From positions 186,001 to 250,000 of the forward strand of contig NZ_PZYZ01000001.1 in assembly GCF_003047295.1 (NCBI RefSeq): a DNA stretch of 64,000 bases. The letters are read 5' to 3'. This document shows positions 49,065-57,335 of the stretch, one piece after another. This DNA comes from Nocardioides sediminis (GTDB lineage: Bacteria; Actinomycetota; Actinomycetes; Propionibacteriales; Nocardioidaceae). A model generated the notes under the pieces. That model did no database searches. It was not told the DNA's origin and worked only from the letters and a program-made list of their open reading frames with translations. How positions within the stretch are numbered: the stretch's first letter is position 1; every line of letters starts with the position of its first letter. A program made the translations under genes and the position numbers.

Positions 49065-49568
49065 ATGGGTGCGACCAAGCAGGACGAAGAGTTCGCCGAG
49101 TACGTCGCGGCGTCCCGGCCGGCGCTTTGGCGCACGGCGTACCTGTTGTGCGGCAACGTGGCCCTGGCCGACGACCTCGTGCAGAGCGCTCTGCTCAAGC
49201 TCTACCTCGCGTGGCCACGGTTGGCACGCGGTGACAGACTCGACGGCTATACGCGCCGGATCATCGTCAATTCGCACATCGACGAGCTACGACGACCGTG
49301 GCGGCGGGAGACCGAGTCGCTGGAGGGGCACGAGCCCGTCACGGAGATGACGAACGAGGACCATCGGGCCCTGATCGGGGCGTTGAAGGCCCTTCCGGTG
49401 GGGCAGCGCCGGGTCGTCGTGCTGCGTCACTACTGGGGGCTGTCAGTGGCTGAGACAGCATTGGATCTGGGCATCAGTGAGGGCAGCGTCAAGAGTCAGT
49501 GCGCGATCGGACTGCACAAGCTCGAGGACGCCTTGACCTCCCACTATCGAAGTGAGGATCGGTCATGA
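49065..49568 (+). CDS. SigE-family ECF RNA polymerase sigma factor
   Basis: 167 aa from ATG 49065, with GGAGG five bases upstream; a TTG further upstream would extend into the promoter. Region 2: 'FAEYVAASRPALWRTAYLLC' and 'LADDLVQSALLKLYLAWPRL' with 'LDGYTRRIIVNSHIDELRR' of the SigE family. Region 4: 'ALKALPVGQRRVVVLRHYWG' and 'SVAETALDLGISEGSVKSQ'. The size and the 'LLCGN..LADDLVQ' motif are typical of the SigE-family group that is abundant in actinobacteria. The following gene, overlapping by ATGA, encodes a membrane protein that probably acts as its anti-sigma or sensor partner. Confidence 0.92.
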   Translation: MGATKQDEEFAEYVAASRPALWRTAYLLCGNVALADDLVQSALLKLYLAWPRLARGDRLDGYTRRIIVNSHIDELRRPWRRETESLEGHEPVTEMTNEDHRALIGALKALPVGQRRVVVLRHYWGLSVAETALDLGISEGSVKSQCAIGLHKLEDALTSHYRSEDRS

Positions 49569-50887
49569 GCGCCTCCGAGGAGACCTGGGCCGCTCGGTTG
49601 CACGCCGCCGTCGACGAGCATCCGGGAGCGCTGGCGTTCGACGTGCCGTCCTACGTGGCGGCGGGCCGCAAGCGGGCACGCCGCAACCGCGTCCTCTCGA
49701 TCATCGCGACGACCGCCGCGGTTGCCGTGATCGTGGCTGGGACCACGCTGGCCACGGGCGTCACGTTCACCGAATCGCCTCAGCCCGCCGCGCCGGGCGT
49801 CCCCCACTCGACGGCGCTTGGCGCTGGCACGAACGGATGGGTAGCGGTCGACGCCTGGCAGGGCGGTGGCGAGGTCTACCTCGTCCGGCCGGGCGCGGAC
49901 GCCCGCCCGCTCGAGGTCGCCGGCTCGGATGGGGCCAGCGAAGCGTGTCCGGCGTGGTCGCCGGATGGCCGGCGGCTGCTGTTCGGCCGGTTGAGCCCTC
50001 CGTCAGGTTCGAGGGCCAGCGACGCCGAGCTCGTGATCGTCCCGGTCGACCGGAGCGGCACGGCCGGGACCCCGACCGTGATCGCGCTCCAGGGGTTCGA
50101 CGTGCTTGAGGGCCACGACCCCCACCCATGCGGAACGTGGGCACCAGACGGTCGGTGGGTCGCCCTGGCCGGCGCCGGCGAGGTGTGGGTGGTCGACACG
50201 CAGGCCGGCGCGATTCGCCGTCTGCCAGATCTCCGGCCCAGCGATCTCGAGTGGCGCCCCGGCACCGACGAACTCGCCATCGCAGGCGACATGGGAACCA
50301 GTCGGGCGGATCCCACGGTGTCGGCTCCGGTCCGCGTCTACTCGTTGTCGACACGGGAGATTCGCCAGCTCGGCTCGGTCGAGGCCGCACACCTCACCTG
50401 GTCGCCGGACGGCGCGACGCTGGCGTACACGGGCGGCGAGACCGACCAAGCGGAGCTCCGGCTGGTCGACGGCGACGGCACCAACGAGCGGCTGCTCCAC
50501 GCAGATGTGGGCGAGACGCTCCACGGCATCGGGCCGGTATGGTCGCCGACCGGGGATCGGATCGCTTACCAGCGCCTCACCGGCGACGCAGAGCGACACG
50601 AAGTCGTCCTCACCGCCGTCGCCGACGGATCCGAGACTGTCATCGACGCACCAGAGGCCGACGGGCGGTTCTGGTACCCGTTCACGGTCTCGTGGTCGCC
50701 GGACGGCTCCACGCTGCTGTACGCGGCCTGGACCGAGGATGACGATGCGCTGCCCGGCGGAGTGATCGCCGTTCCGGCTGATGAGCCGAGCGACGTAACG
50801 GTGCTCACGGATGCGATCGACCCGGTGCCCAACTACTACAGCCACCAGTGGACACCGATCCAGATGTGGGGCCGGCAATCGGGGTGA
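49565..50887 (+). CDS. Membrane-anchored TolB-like beta-propeller protein, likely sigma-factor partner
   Basis: 440 aa, ATG overlapping the sigma stop. Residues 1-42 are cytoplasmic, 43-66 a membrane helix ('VLSIIATTAAVAVIVAGTTL'), and the rest an extracellular beta-propeller with recurring 'W-x-P/S-DG-x-x-L' blades: 'CPAWSPDGRRLLFGRL', 'CGTWAPDGRWVALAG', 'HLTWSPDGATLAYTGG', 'GPVWSPTGDRIAYQRL', 'TVSWSPDGSTLLYAAW'. This fits the common operon of SigE-family sigma plus membrane protein, in which the short N-terminal part may hold the sigma factor. A true ZAS/anti-sigma domain is not visible, so that role is inferred. The propeller could sense ligands outside the membrane. Confidence 0.75.
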   Translation: MSASEETWAARLHAAVDEHPGALAFDVPSYVAAGRKRARRNRVLSIIATTAAVAVIVAGTTLATGVTFTESPQPAAPGVPHSTALGAGTNGWVAVDAWQGGGEVYLVRPGADARPLEVAGSDGASEACPAWSPDGRRLLFGRLSPPSGSRASDAELVIVPVDRSGTAGTPTVIALQGFDVLEGHDPHPCGTWAPDGRWVALAGAGEVWVVDTQAGAIRRLPDLRPSDLEWRPGTDELAIAGDMGTSRADPTVSAPVRVYSLSTREIRQLGSVEAAHLTWSPDGATLAYTGGETDQAELRLVDGDGTNERLLHADVGETLHGIGPVWSPTGDRIAYQRLTGDAERHEVVLTAVADGSETVIDAPEADGRFWYPFTVSWSPDGSTLLYAAWTEDDDALPGGVIAVPADEPSDVTVLTDAIDPVPNYYSHQWTPIQMWGRQSG

Positions 50888-50960
50888 TCCCGCCGGATCG
50901 CCCACGTGCAGGTACGTCAACCCACCTACCGAGCGTCTCGAGGTCGGATCACCACGCGGG

Positions 50961-50976
50961 TCACATCGCGATGTGA
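50961..50976. promoter_or_regulatory. 16-bp perfect palindrome TCACATCGCGATGTGA (probable operator)
   Basis: Both halves are exact reverse complements. It stands in the 178-base gap before the membrane-protein operon that begins at 51,066. No dedicated regulator gene is adjacent, so the binding protein is unknown. Confidence 0.5.
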
Positions 50977-51065
50977 TGTGCGGTCACCACCTCTGTTCCT
51001 AGCGTCCTGGACATCGCCGGACACCCCGCCCGGTCCCTTCAGTCCAACTCAGCCAGGAGCCGATC

Positions 51066-51752
51066 ATGAACGTCACCAGCAGCGGACTCACCAGGGCCGC
51101 CGGCGCCGCCGCCGCGACCGCCGGAGCCATCTTCATCGCCGTCCAGGTCGACCACCCCGCCGGGTCGGCCTTCGACACCCAGACCACCGAGTGGGTCGCG
51201 CGCTCGTGCGCCAAGGCCGTGATGGCGGTCCTCGCGCTCGTGGGCATCACCGGCATCTGGCTGCGCCAGCACCGACAGACCGGGCTCCTCGGACTCATCG
51301 GGTACGCCGTCTTCGCCATCGGTTACCTGACGATGCTCACCGTCCAGGTCATCGCCGCCACGATCCTCCCCACCCTGCTCGACACCAACGCCGCTTACGT
51401 CATGGACGTGGTGCACGCGGCGGAGGGAGGCACCCCCGCCGGCGACATCGGTGCCATGCAGGTCGTCCTCAACGTCAGCGGTGCTGGCTACATCCTCGGC
51501 GGGCTGCTGTTCGGCATCGCGCTGTTCCGTGCCGGCGTCCTGGCCCGCTGGGCCTCAGTGCTCCTCGCCGTCAGCACCACCGCCACGGCGGCGCTCGCCG
51601 TCCTGCCGGACTCGTTCAACCGACCCCTCGCGGTCCCCGAAGCCGTCGCGCTGATCGGACTCGGTGTCTCCCTGTGGCGCAACCCGAGCGACCCCAGTCA
51701 CTCCCGTGGGTCCGAGCTCGCCGGCGCGGTCCTCGAGCCCGCCGATCGTTGA
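51066..51752 (+). CDS. Six-helix integral membrane protein of unknown function
   Basis: 228 aa; GGAG at the expected distance ('caggagccgatc' before the ATG). Hydrophobic segments: 'AAGAAAATAGAIFIAVQV', 'KAVMAVLALVGITGIWL', 'LIGYAVFAIGYLTMLTVQVI' region, 'NVSGAGYILGGLLFGIALF', 'WASVLLAVSTTATAALAVL', and a final short one. The pattern resembles small actinobacterial DUF4386-like membrane proteins but no family signature is clear. First gene of an operon of four membrane or small proteins (51,066-53,070), under a 16-bp palindromic operator candidate. Confidence 0.65.
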   Translation: MNVTSSGLTRAAGAAAATAGAIFIAVQVDHPAGSAFDTQTTEWVARSCAKAVMAVLALVGITGIWLRQHRQTGLLGLIGYAVFAIGYLTMLTVQVIAATILPTLLDTNAAYVMDVVHAAEGGTPAGDIGAMQVVLNVSGAGYILGGLLFGIALFRAGVLARWASVLLAVSTTATAALAVLPDSFNRPLAVPEAVALIGLGVSLWRNPSDPSHSRGSELAGAVLEPADR

Positions 51753-51762
51753 GGGTCCGGTC

Positions 51763-52425
51763 ATGAGCACCGTCGCGGCCGGCTGGCGGCTGCCCGTCGC
51801 CCTGGTCGTCCTCTGCCTCGTCCCGGTGACATCGGGAACCCTCCGGCTGGTGCAGCTGGCGGGAGGTCCCGAGATCATGCCGGCCGACGACCGGTGGGCC
51901 GGCTGGCCGGTGGCGCTGGTGGTGCACATCGTCGGGTCGGCGGTCTTCGCCCTCGTCGGGGCCTTCCAGTTCGTGCCGCGGATCCGTCGGCGGCACCCCG
52001 GCTGGCACCGCCGCGCCGGCCGGGTGCTCGCCGTGGCCGGTCTGCTCGTGGCCGGCTCGGCGCTGTGGCTGACGCTCTTGTATGACCCGCAGCCCGGCAC
52101 CGGGGTCCTGCTCTTCGTCCTCCGCCTGGTCGTCGCTACTGCCATGATCGGCTGCCTCGTGGTCGGGGTCGCCGCCGCCCGACGACGCGACTTCACGACC
52201 CACCGGGCCTGGATGATCCGGGCCTACGCGCTCGCGGTGGCCGCCGGCACGCAGGTCTTCACCCAGGGCTTCGGTGAGGCGATCTTCGGCTACGGCGAGG
52301 CCCGTGGCGACCTGCTCAAGGCGGCTGGGTGGGTCATCAACATCGCGGTCGCCGAGTGGGCGATCCGACGGCCGGCGCGTCGTCGTACCCCGCGTCCACG
52401 CGCCGTCGAGGTCGCGTCGTCATGA
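51763..52425 (+). CDS. DUF2306-type membrane protein
   Basis: 220 aa from ATG 51763, ten bases after the previous stop. Five or six membrane helices including 'PVALVVHIVGSAVFALVGAF' and 'FVLRLVVATAMIGCLVVGVA'. 'FQFVPRIRRRHPGWHRRAGR' and 'RRRDFTTHRAWMIRAYALA' carry the family's 'H-R-x-x-G-R' and 'H-R-x-W-M-x-R' signatures, where His residues may bind haem as in cytochrome b561-like proteins. Function of the family is unknown. The next gene overlaps its stop (ATGA). Confidence 0.75.
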   Translation: MSTVAAGWRLPVALVVLCLVPVTSGTLRLVQLAGGPEIMPADDRWAGWPVALVVHIVGSAVFALVGAFQFVPRIRRRHPGWHRRAGRVLAVAGLLVAGSALWLTLLYDPQPGTGVLLFVLRLVVATAMIGCLVVGVAAARRRDFTTHRAWMIRAYALAVAAGTQVFTQGFGEAIFGYGEARGDLLKAAGWVINIAVAEWAIRRPARRRTPRPRAVEVASS

Positions 52426-52667
52426 CCGGCCCGGCGGCGTACGAGATCCGCGTCGAGGGACACCTCGACGACCACTGGTCCGAGCGGCTCGGCGGCCTCG
52501 ACCTCGTCCGCGGCGCGGACGGCACCACCACCCTGACCGGCCCTCTGGCCGACCAGGCCCAGCTGTACGGCGTGCTTTCGGGGTTGCGCGACATCGGGGC
52601 GGCGCTGCTCGGGCTGCGCGTCCTCACCACCACCCGAGAAGGAGAAGTCCATGTCCGTGCTGACTGA
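52422..52667 (+). CDS. Small hypothetical protein (81 aa)
   Basis: 81 aa, ATG overlapping the DUF2306 stop. 'YEIRVEGHLDDHWSERLGG', 'LDLVRGADGTTTLTGPLADQ' and 'QLYGVLSGLRDIGAALLGL' form a compact strand/helix pattern with conserved-looking 'GHLDxxWxxxxG' and 'GPLxDQAxLxGxLxxLRDLG', well known from short actinobacterial proteins that accompany regulators and membrane proteins. Function unknown, no catalytic residues. Followed directly by a strong ribosome site for the next gene inside its 3' end. Confidence 0.75.
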   Translation: MTGPAAYEIRVEGHLDDHWSERLGGLDLVRGADGTTTLTGPLADQAQLYGVLSGLRDIGAALLGLRVLTTTREGEVHVRAD

Positions 52668-53070
52668 GGCGGCGCCCGCCGCTCCTGAGCTGTCCGCGAT
52701 CCGCCTTCACGCGATGCGTGGCGGCTACCTCGTGATGGGAGTCGGGCTCGTGCTCGTGAAGTGGCCGCTGCTGCCCGACGCGCACGCGATGCCGCTCTAC
52801 GAAGGCGTCACGCTCAGCCTGCTGACAGCCATCTCGCTGCTCGCGTTCGTTGGGGTCTGGCGTCCCATCCGGATGCTGCCGATCCTGGTCTTCGAGGTGC
52901 TGTGGAAGGTGCTGTGGCTCCTTCTTGTCGCGGCGCCAAGGGCGGTCGCCGGGGAGCTGGACGGCGCCTTCGTCGACGTCGCCGTCAACTGCTCGCTCCT
53001 CGTCGTCATTGCCGCTGCCGTGCCGTGGGGATACGTCTGGCACACCTACGTACGTCCGGACGGGCGGTGA
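52651..53070 (+). CDS. Four-helix membrane protein of unknown function
   Basis: 139 aa; AGAAGGAGAAG precedes the ATG, which overlaps the previous gene by 17 bases. Hydrophobic segments 'MRGGYLVMGVGLVLVKWPLL', 'TLSLLTAISLLAFVGVW', 'VLWKVLWLLLVAAPRAVA' and 'VAVNCSLLVVIAAAVPWGYV'. Charged residues between them ('WRPIRMLPILVFEVLWK') recur in a group of small actinobacterial proteins without assigned function. Last gene of the membrane operon. Confidence 0.7.
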   Translation: MSVLTEAAPAAPELSAIRLHAMRGGYLVMGVGLVLVKWPLLPDAHAMPLYEGVTLSLLTAISLLAFVGVWRPIRMLPILVFEVLWKVLWLLLVAAPRAVAGELDGAFVDVAVNCSLLVVIAAAVPWGYVWHTYVRPDGR

Positions 53071-53083
53071 GACGCTGCTCTTC

Positions 53084-53746
53084 TCAGGCGTCGAGATCCA
53101 CGACATAGGCGTCATGGTCGGAGAGGCGCCGGCCACTGCGCTCCGCCGAGACCCTCGACGCGGCGGCGCGACGACCGACCGGTACGGCGACGTGGTCGAT
53201 GCTGAGCAGGCCGTCGATCGCGTGCGGCAGGTCTGCCGTCGGAGCTTCGAGCCCGAACGATTTGAGCGCACCGAGCACGGCCCGGCGGCCGGAGTGGGAA
53301 CCGGCGTGCTCCGGTCCTGTCAGCGCGTGGTTCCAGTCCCCGCCCCAGACCAGGGGTTGCGTTTGCCCGAGGTTCGAGGCGAGCTCACTGATCGCGCTCT
53401 CGGTCCTGGCCGCGTGGTCCTTGCCGATCCAGGGTGGCTTCGCCCCACATGACCGCCACGGCAGCACGGAGCTGACGTAGGTCGTGGTCCCGATGCGTAC
53501 GGCCGCGCTCGCCGGGTGCGGGTCCGGAAGAGGACTCATCGCCTCGCGGCTGAGGACCGCCGCCCAGTGACGGCGGTCTGCCATCGGCGTTTGCGATGGG
53601 TGGAGCGAGTAGCCACCCAGCGTCGTGCGCTCGTTCACCTCGGTCAGCAGCCAGACGTCGCAGGCTGTGTCCTCGAGCAAGGCGGCGTGGTCGTCGGACC
53701 AGCGACCGGCGAAGTTCCAGGTTCCGATGCGCACGACGCGCATCAT
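53084..53746 (-). CDS. Endonuclease/exonuclease/phosphatase (EEP)-fold protein
   Basis: 220 aa counted from ATG 53746; the next ATG at 53743 is nearly equivalent, and a GTG at 53800 would add 18 residues without similarity. 'VRIGTWNFAGRW' is the N-terminal N of EEP enzymes, 'CDVWLLTEVNER' carries the catalytic Glu, 'PLVWGGDWNHALTG' the D-x-N, and 'SIDHVAV' with 'RRLSDHDAYVVDL' the final S-D-H. The core residues N, E, D, N and DH are all present, so a metal-dependent phosphodiesterase or nuclease is expected. Soluble; opposite strand to the NERD gene with a short divergent gap. Confidence 0.8.
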   Translation of the reverse strand: MMRVVRIGTWNFAGRWSDDHAALLEDTACDVWLLTEVNERTTLGGYSLHPSQTPMADRRHWAAVLSREAMSPLPDPHPASAAVRIGTTTYVSSVLPWRSCGAKPPWIGKDHAARTESAISELASNLGQTQPLVWGGDWNHALTGPEHAGSHSGRRAVLGALKSFGLEAPTADLPHAIDGLLSIDHVAVPVGRRAAASRVSAERSGRRLSDHDAYVVDLDA

Positions 53747-53817
53747 CGCGGCCGCGTGCTCGATTCGGCCGCGCGCAGCGCCGTCGTTGTCTAACCTCAC
53801 GGCCGGGGGTGAGCCAC

Positions 53818-54624
53818 ATGGCAGCGGGGGAGTCGGCGTACGACGTCGCGCGACGGCAGCGGGAGAAGGCCGCTCGGTTGGAGCGGTCGGCGGAGCTGTG
53901 GGAGCGCGGTGCCCAGGGCGAGGTCGAGGTCGCGCGTGCGCTCGAGTCCCTGCCCGAGGGCTGGGTCGTGCTGCACGACCTTGCCTGGCCGGGACGGCCG
54001 CGGGCCAACCTCGACCACGTCGTCATCGGGCCTGGTGGGGTGTTCGTGGTGGACGCCAAGAACTGGTCGGGGCGGGTCGAGGTGCGCGACCAGGTGCTCC
54101 TGCAGGACGGCCGGCGCCGCGAGCCGACCGTCGCGTCCGCCGCCGAAGCCGCGATCGCGGTGCAGGCACTGCTGCCGGTGCCGAACCTCTGCATGGGTGT
54201 CCTGTGCTTCGTGCGTGACGAGCCACTGACCGGTTGGGCCCGCGACGTGATGGTCTGCTCGACCGCCAACCTGGTGGAGATGCTGACGTCACGGCCGCGC
54301 GTGCTCGAGGCGGGCGACGTGGAGCGGTGCGTCGAGGCCGTACGCCGTGCCACTCGACGTACCAGCGCTCCGCACCGCCGGTCGTCGTTACCCGCTGGCT
54401 CCGGGTCGGCCGCCCGCACGCCCCGGAGGAAAGGCCGACGGCTCATCACGACCGTGCTCGCTGGCGTGCTGTTCTTTGGGGCACTGACCGGCGGCGGACT
54501 CGAGAAGGCCAGTGACTGGGTGGGTGAGCAGATGGCGGAGCAGATGACCCCCGCCGACCCGGATCTCGTCGAGAAGCCCGCGCCACGGAAGAAGAAGCGG
54601 CAGCAGCAGCGCCAGAACGGCTGA
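53818..54624 (+). CDS. NERD-domain nuclease-related membrane protein
   Basis: 268 aa from ATG 53818 (GGGGGTG six bases upstream; GTG 53809 is possible). N-terminal charged helix, then a NERD domain: 'WERGAQGEVEVARALESLP', 'LHDLAWPGRPRANLDHVVIG' (D), 'GVFVVDAKNWSGRVEVRD' (D-x-K nuclease-like motif). Late in the chain is one membrane helix ('LITTVLAGVLFFGALTGGGL') followed by a very basic tail ('KKKRQQQRQNG'). NERD domains resemble PD-(D/E)XK nucleases; a DNA-processing role is commonly assumed. A TAACCT -10 box at 53,792 lies in the gap shared with the EEP gene. A second NERD protein occurs at 57,336. Confidence 0.8.
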   Translation: MAAGESAYDVARRQREKAARLERSAELWERGAQGEVEVARALESLPEGWVVLHDLAWPGRPRANLDHVVIGPGGVFVVDAKNWSGRVEVRDQVLLQDGRRREPTVASAAEAAIAVQALLPVPNLCMGVLCFVRDEPLTGWARDVMVCSTANLVEMLTSRPRVLEAGDVERCVEAVRRATRRTSAPHRRSSLPAGSGSAARTPRRKGRRLITTVLAGVLFFGALTGGGLEKASDWVGEQMAEQMTPADPDLVEKPAPRKKKRQQQRQNG

Positions 54625-54702
54625 GACAGTTCACACGAGTGGCCTGCTCAGGAGCACGCACCGTCAAGTCGAGCGGCGACGCCCTTCCCGGGGGTGGGAT
54701 CG

Positions 54703-55242
54703 TCAATGCCGGGATGCAAGCGCGTCCAGGCGGTCGGGTGCGAGGCCCAGCGAGTTGCGCACCCTGCGCCGCGCAGTGAGCAGCAGGTCGTCGATGCCGT
54801 CCTCGGACGGATCCTCGTGGGTGAAGGCGATGTTGAACCAGCGCAGGGCGAGGCGGGGTTGGTCGTGGATCTCGTAGGCCTCCCCGACGAGGTGGCAGGT
54901 CGACGGGCTCACCCCGTCGCGGCGGGCGAGCTGTCGGAGCTCGGCGTCGCAGGCGCGGGCCGCATCCTCGTCGCCCTCGTCCAACGCCAGTGACAACAGG
55001 TTGGCGGTGGGCTCCGAACGAGTCTCACCACCGTCCTCCTGTGCGGCGTGGAAGCAGCGACGGGCCTCGTCGTACCGCCCGCGCATCTGCCAGTGCTCGC
55101 CAGCCGCGATGAGCAGTGAGGCACGGCCGTACTCGCCCGGATCGAGGTCACCTGCCTCTCGCTCGAACCACGCAGGTTTGTCCTCGACTGGAACGCGTTC
55201 CTCGATCGCGGTGAGCAGGGCGAACAGCTCGTCGTCGTTCAT
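54703..55242 (-). CDS. TPR-like hypothetical protein
   Basis: 179 aa from ATG 55242. 'DLDPGEYGRASLLIAAGEHW', 'QMRGRYDEARRCFHAAQEDG', 'DEDAARACDAELRQLARRDG' and 'EIHDQPRLALRWFNIAFTHE' are helix pairs of tetratricopeptide type. The longer frame upstream is not protein-like. Related actinobacterial proteins are annotated only as hypothetical. Convergent with the NERD gene; it precedes an Uma2 nuclease gene on the same strand, 32 bases away, so both may be one transcript. Confidence 0.7.
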   Translation of the reverse strand: MNDDELFALLTAIEERVPVEDKPAWFEREAGDLDPGEYGRASLLIAAGEHWQMRGRYDEARRCFHAAQEDGGETRSEPTANLLSLALDEGDEDAARACDAELRQLARRDGVSPSTCHLVGEAYEIHDQPRLALRWFNIAFTHEDPSEDGIDDLLLTARRRVRNSLGLAPDRLDALASRH

Positions 55243-55274
55243 GGGAGAACAATCGCATCCAAAGCAGGGCGCGC

Positions 55275-55823
55275 TCAGCGCACGAGGTCGTCGGGCACCA
55301 GCGTCACTGTGGCGGGAAGCGTCGCCAGGAACTCCTCGTTCCCCACCGCGACGGCGACCTCGACGTACGTCCGGTCGCGCAGCTCCCACGCACGCAGGGA
55401 AGGCTCGTCCGGGTCGATCACCCAGTACGACGGGCAGCCGGCAGCTTCGTATCGGCCGTGCTTCAGGCTCAGGTCGACCAAACGAGTTGACGGTGACAGC
55501 ACCTCGACGGCCAGCAGCGGAGCGGTGGGAAGGTACAGCTCGGTGAGGTCAGCGCGGCGACACACGAGGACGTCCGGCTGGAGCACCGTGTCGTCGGCTA
55601 GCCGCACGTCGTACGGCGCGGCGAGGGCCTCCAGGTCCTCTGAGAGTGCTTCGAGCAGCGCCTTGAGCAGGCGGGCGACCGCGCGCTGGTGCCGCGTTGA
55701 TGGGGCGGGCGTCACGATGAGGGTCCCGTCGACCAGCTCGTAGCGATGCCCGTCGTCGGGCACCCCGGCGAGGTCATCCGCGGTCAGCGGCCGGCTCTGC
55801 GGCAGGACGGTCACGCTGCCCAT
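55275..55823 (-). CDS. Uma2-family PD-(D/E)XK endonuclease-like protein
   Basis: 182 aa from ATG 55823. 'LTADDLAGVPDDGHRYELVD' and 'GTLIVTPAPSTRHQRAVARL' are the Uma2 N-terminus; 'VLQPDVLVCRRADL' (P-D) and 'LLAVEVLSPSTRLVDLSLKH' (E-x-L-S-x-S-T) the nuclease core, with 'KHGRYEAAGCPSYWVIDP' closing it. The family (DUF820) is very widespread and usually of unknown target. Soluble, cytoplasmic. The extended frame to 55847 is unlikely because the conserved start fits ATG 55823. Confidence 0.88.
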   Translation of the reverse strand: MGSVTVLPQSRPLTADDLAGVPDDGHRYELVDGTLIVTPAPSTRHQRAVARLLKALLEALSEDLEALAAPYDVRLADDTVLQPDVLVCRRADLTELYLPTAPLLAVEVLSPSTRLVDLSLKHGRYEAAGCPSYWVIDPDEPSLRAWELRDRTYVEVAVAVGNEEFLATLPATVTLVPDDLVR

Positions 55824-55969
55824 GGTGCCACCGCGGCTGTGCGCCACTTGATCCGAAGGCAGCTCTGTCGAGTCGTGCTGTGGGCTAGACCATCCGCCAG
55901 GCGGTGTCGGTGGTCGTCCCTAGGGTCGGTCACGACGGGTCGCGGGGGCGTCCCGGATCGGGGGTCGAG

Positions 55970-57286
55970 ATGAGTGGAGAGCTGGAGCGTCGCTGGGACG
56001 ACGCGGTGGAGACGGCCTGGCGCGAGTTCCGTCAGCGCCTTGCTGATCGGCTGGCAAGCCTCGAGGACGACGAGCATGTCGTCGTCGAGCTCGCCGTCGA
56101 GAGGGAGGGCGGCGCGGCGCCGTACTGCCAGGCTCTTGCCGGGCAGGGGTGGTTGCGGGTGGAGGCGGTCAGCAACGTCTATCTCGCTGACGAGCTCGCG
56201 CTGGACGTGTCCCAGGACGGGATGCTCAAGCACCTCGGCTTCGCCGAGCCCGAGGCCGCGGAGCTGCCCGGTGCCACCAACTACTGGACTGACCTGGAGC
56301 AGCGCGAGGCCGACCGTGCCGCAGTGATGATGGTCCGCGCGCTGCGCGAGGTGTACGCCGTCGTGCACCCGACCTACCTGGTCAGTGCCGGACTGTCGGA
56401 CGAGCAGCGGGTCGAGGCCTCGCGCGGCATCGTCCCGCCCATGCCACGGCGCGGCGAGCCCGACCCGGACGAGCCGATGAGCCCGCAGTCGCCGGACCAG
56501 GTCCGCGAAGCAGTCGAGCTCGCAGTGGGCGGCCTCTACGACGAGCTGCCGGCGTGGGACGAGGACGGCGACCTGCCGCTCGACACCAAGCGGGGCGTCG
56601 TCTGGGTGACCGTCGGATCTCAGACGCCGCGAGTCCTGCTTCACGCACCACTGGTCAGCGACGTGGTCGACGAGGAGCGCGCACTCCTCGAGGTCAACCT
56701 CCTCAACCGGCGCGAGTTCGGACTCACGTTCTCGGTGCAGGATGGCCACATCCGGGTCACGAGGGAGCTCGACGTGCGGGTCGTCGTGCCCGCCCAGCTC
56801 GGGATGGAGATGGAGCGCCTGGTCACCCAGGTCGACGTGTGGGCCAGCGACCTCGTCGATCGCGTCGGCGGTCGGTGCATGAACGACCAGACGACGCGCC
56901 AGCCCGCTGGTCTGCCGGCGTCCCGGCCCACGGACGGCCGCTTCGCCACGGCCTACGGCGTCATGGTGGAGCTCGAGCGCGCACAGCGTGGCTCGGTGGG
57001 GCCGGCCACGATGGCGCGGATCTTCGAGAACGACACCGGCCTGCTGCTCAAGGCGGTGCGCATCAACGAGCAGCGGCGCCGTGAGATGCGCAGCAAGGTC
57101 CGGGAGGCCCGCGACCAGGGCCGTAGCAAGGCCGAGCAGGTGGCACGAGCCCGCCAGGAGTACCTCCGCGAGCTGACGGCGCGGATGCGGGCGGCGCTGC
57201 GGCTGCTCGTCGACGCACCGGTCCGCAAGGTCCAGCTCGACCAGCTGGCGCTCTTCGACGAGGACGAAGCGGGCTCGGGTCGGTGA
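55970..57286 (+). CDS. YbjN/CesT-like chaperone-fold protein (TY-Chap type)
   Basis: 438 aa from ATG 55970. Residues 1-135 ('WDDAVETAWREFRQRLADRL', 'GQGWLRVEAVSNVYLADEL', 'TDLEQREADRAAVMMVRALR') form one TY-Chap-like domain; 190-290 ('GVVWVTVGSQTPRVLLHAPL', 'ALLEVNLLNRREFGLTFSVQ', 'GHIRVTRELDVRVVVPAQLG') a YbjN/CesT-type chaperone fold. The last 110 residues are basic, coiled and helical. Proteins named for T3SS and YbjN chaperones are common in actinomycetes without a secretion system; binding of partner peptides is assumed. The NERD-helicase gene begins 49 bases downstream, so the two might work together. Family assignment from memory of the architecture. Confidence 0.6.
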   Translation: MSGELERRWDDAVETAWREFRQRLADRLASLEDDEHVVVELAVEREGGAAPYCQALAGQGWLRVEAVSNVYLADELALDVSQDGMLKHLGFAEPEAAELPGATNYWTDLEQREADRAAVMMVRALREVYAVVHPTYLVSAGLSDEQRVEASRGIVPPMPRRGEPDPDEPMSPQSPDQVREAVELAVGGLYDELPAWDEDGDLPLDTKRGVVWVTVGSQTPRVLLHAPLVSDVVDEERALLEVNLLNRREFGLTFSVQDGHIRVTRELDVRVVVPAQLGMEMERLVTQVDVWASDLVDRVGGRCMNDQTTRQPAGLPASRPTDGRFATAYGVMVELERAQRGSVGPATMARIFENDTGLLLKAVRINEQRRREMRSKVREARDQGRSKAEQVARARQEYLRELTARMRAALRLLVDAPVRKVQLDQLALFDEDEAGSGR

Positions 57287-57335
57287 TCTCCCGGTTCGGT
57301 CCACGGCGGCGGACCCGCGGTGCGAGGGTGGTCGC

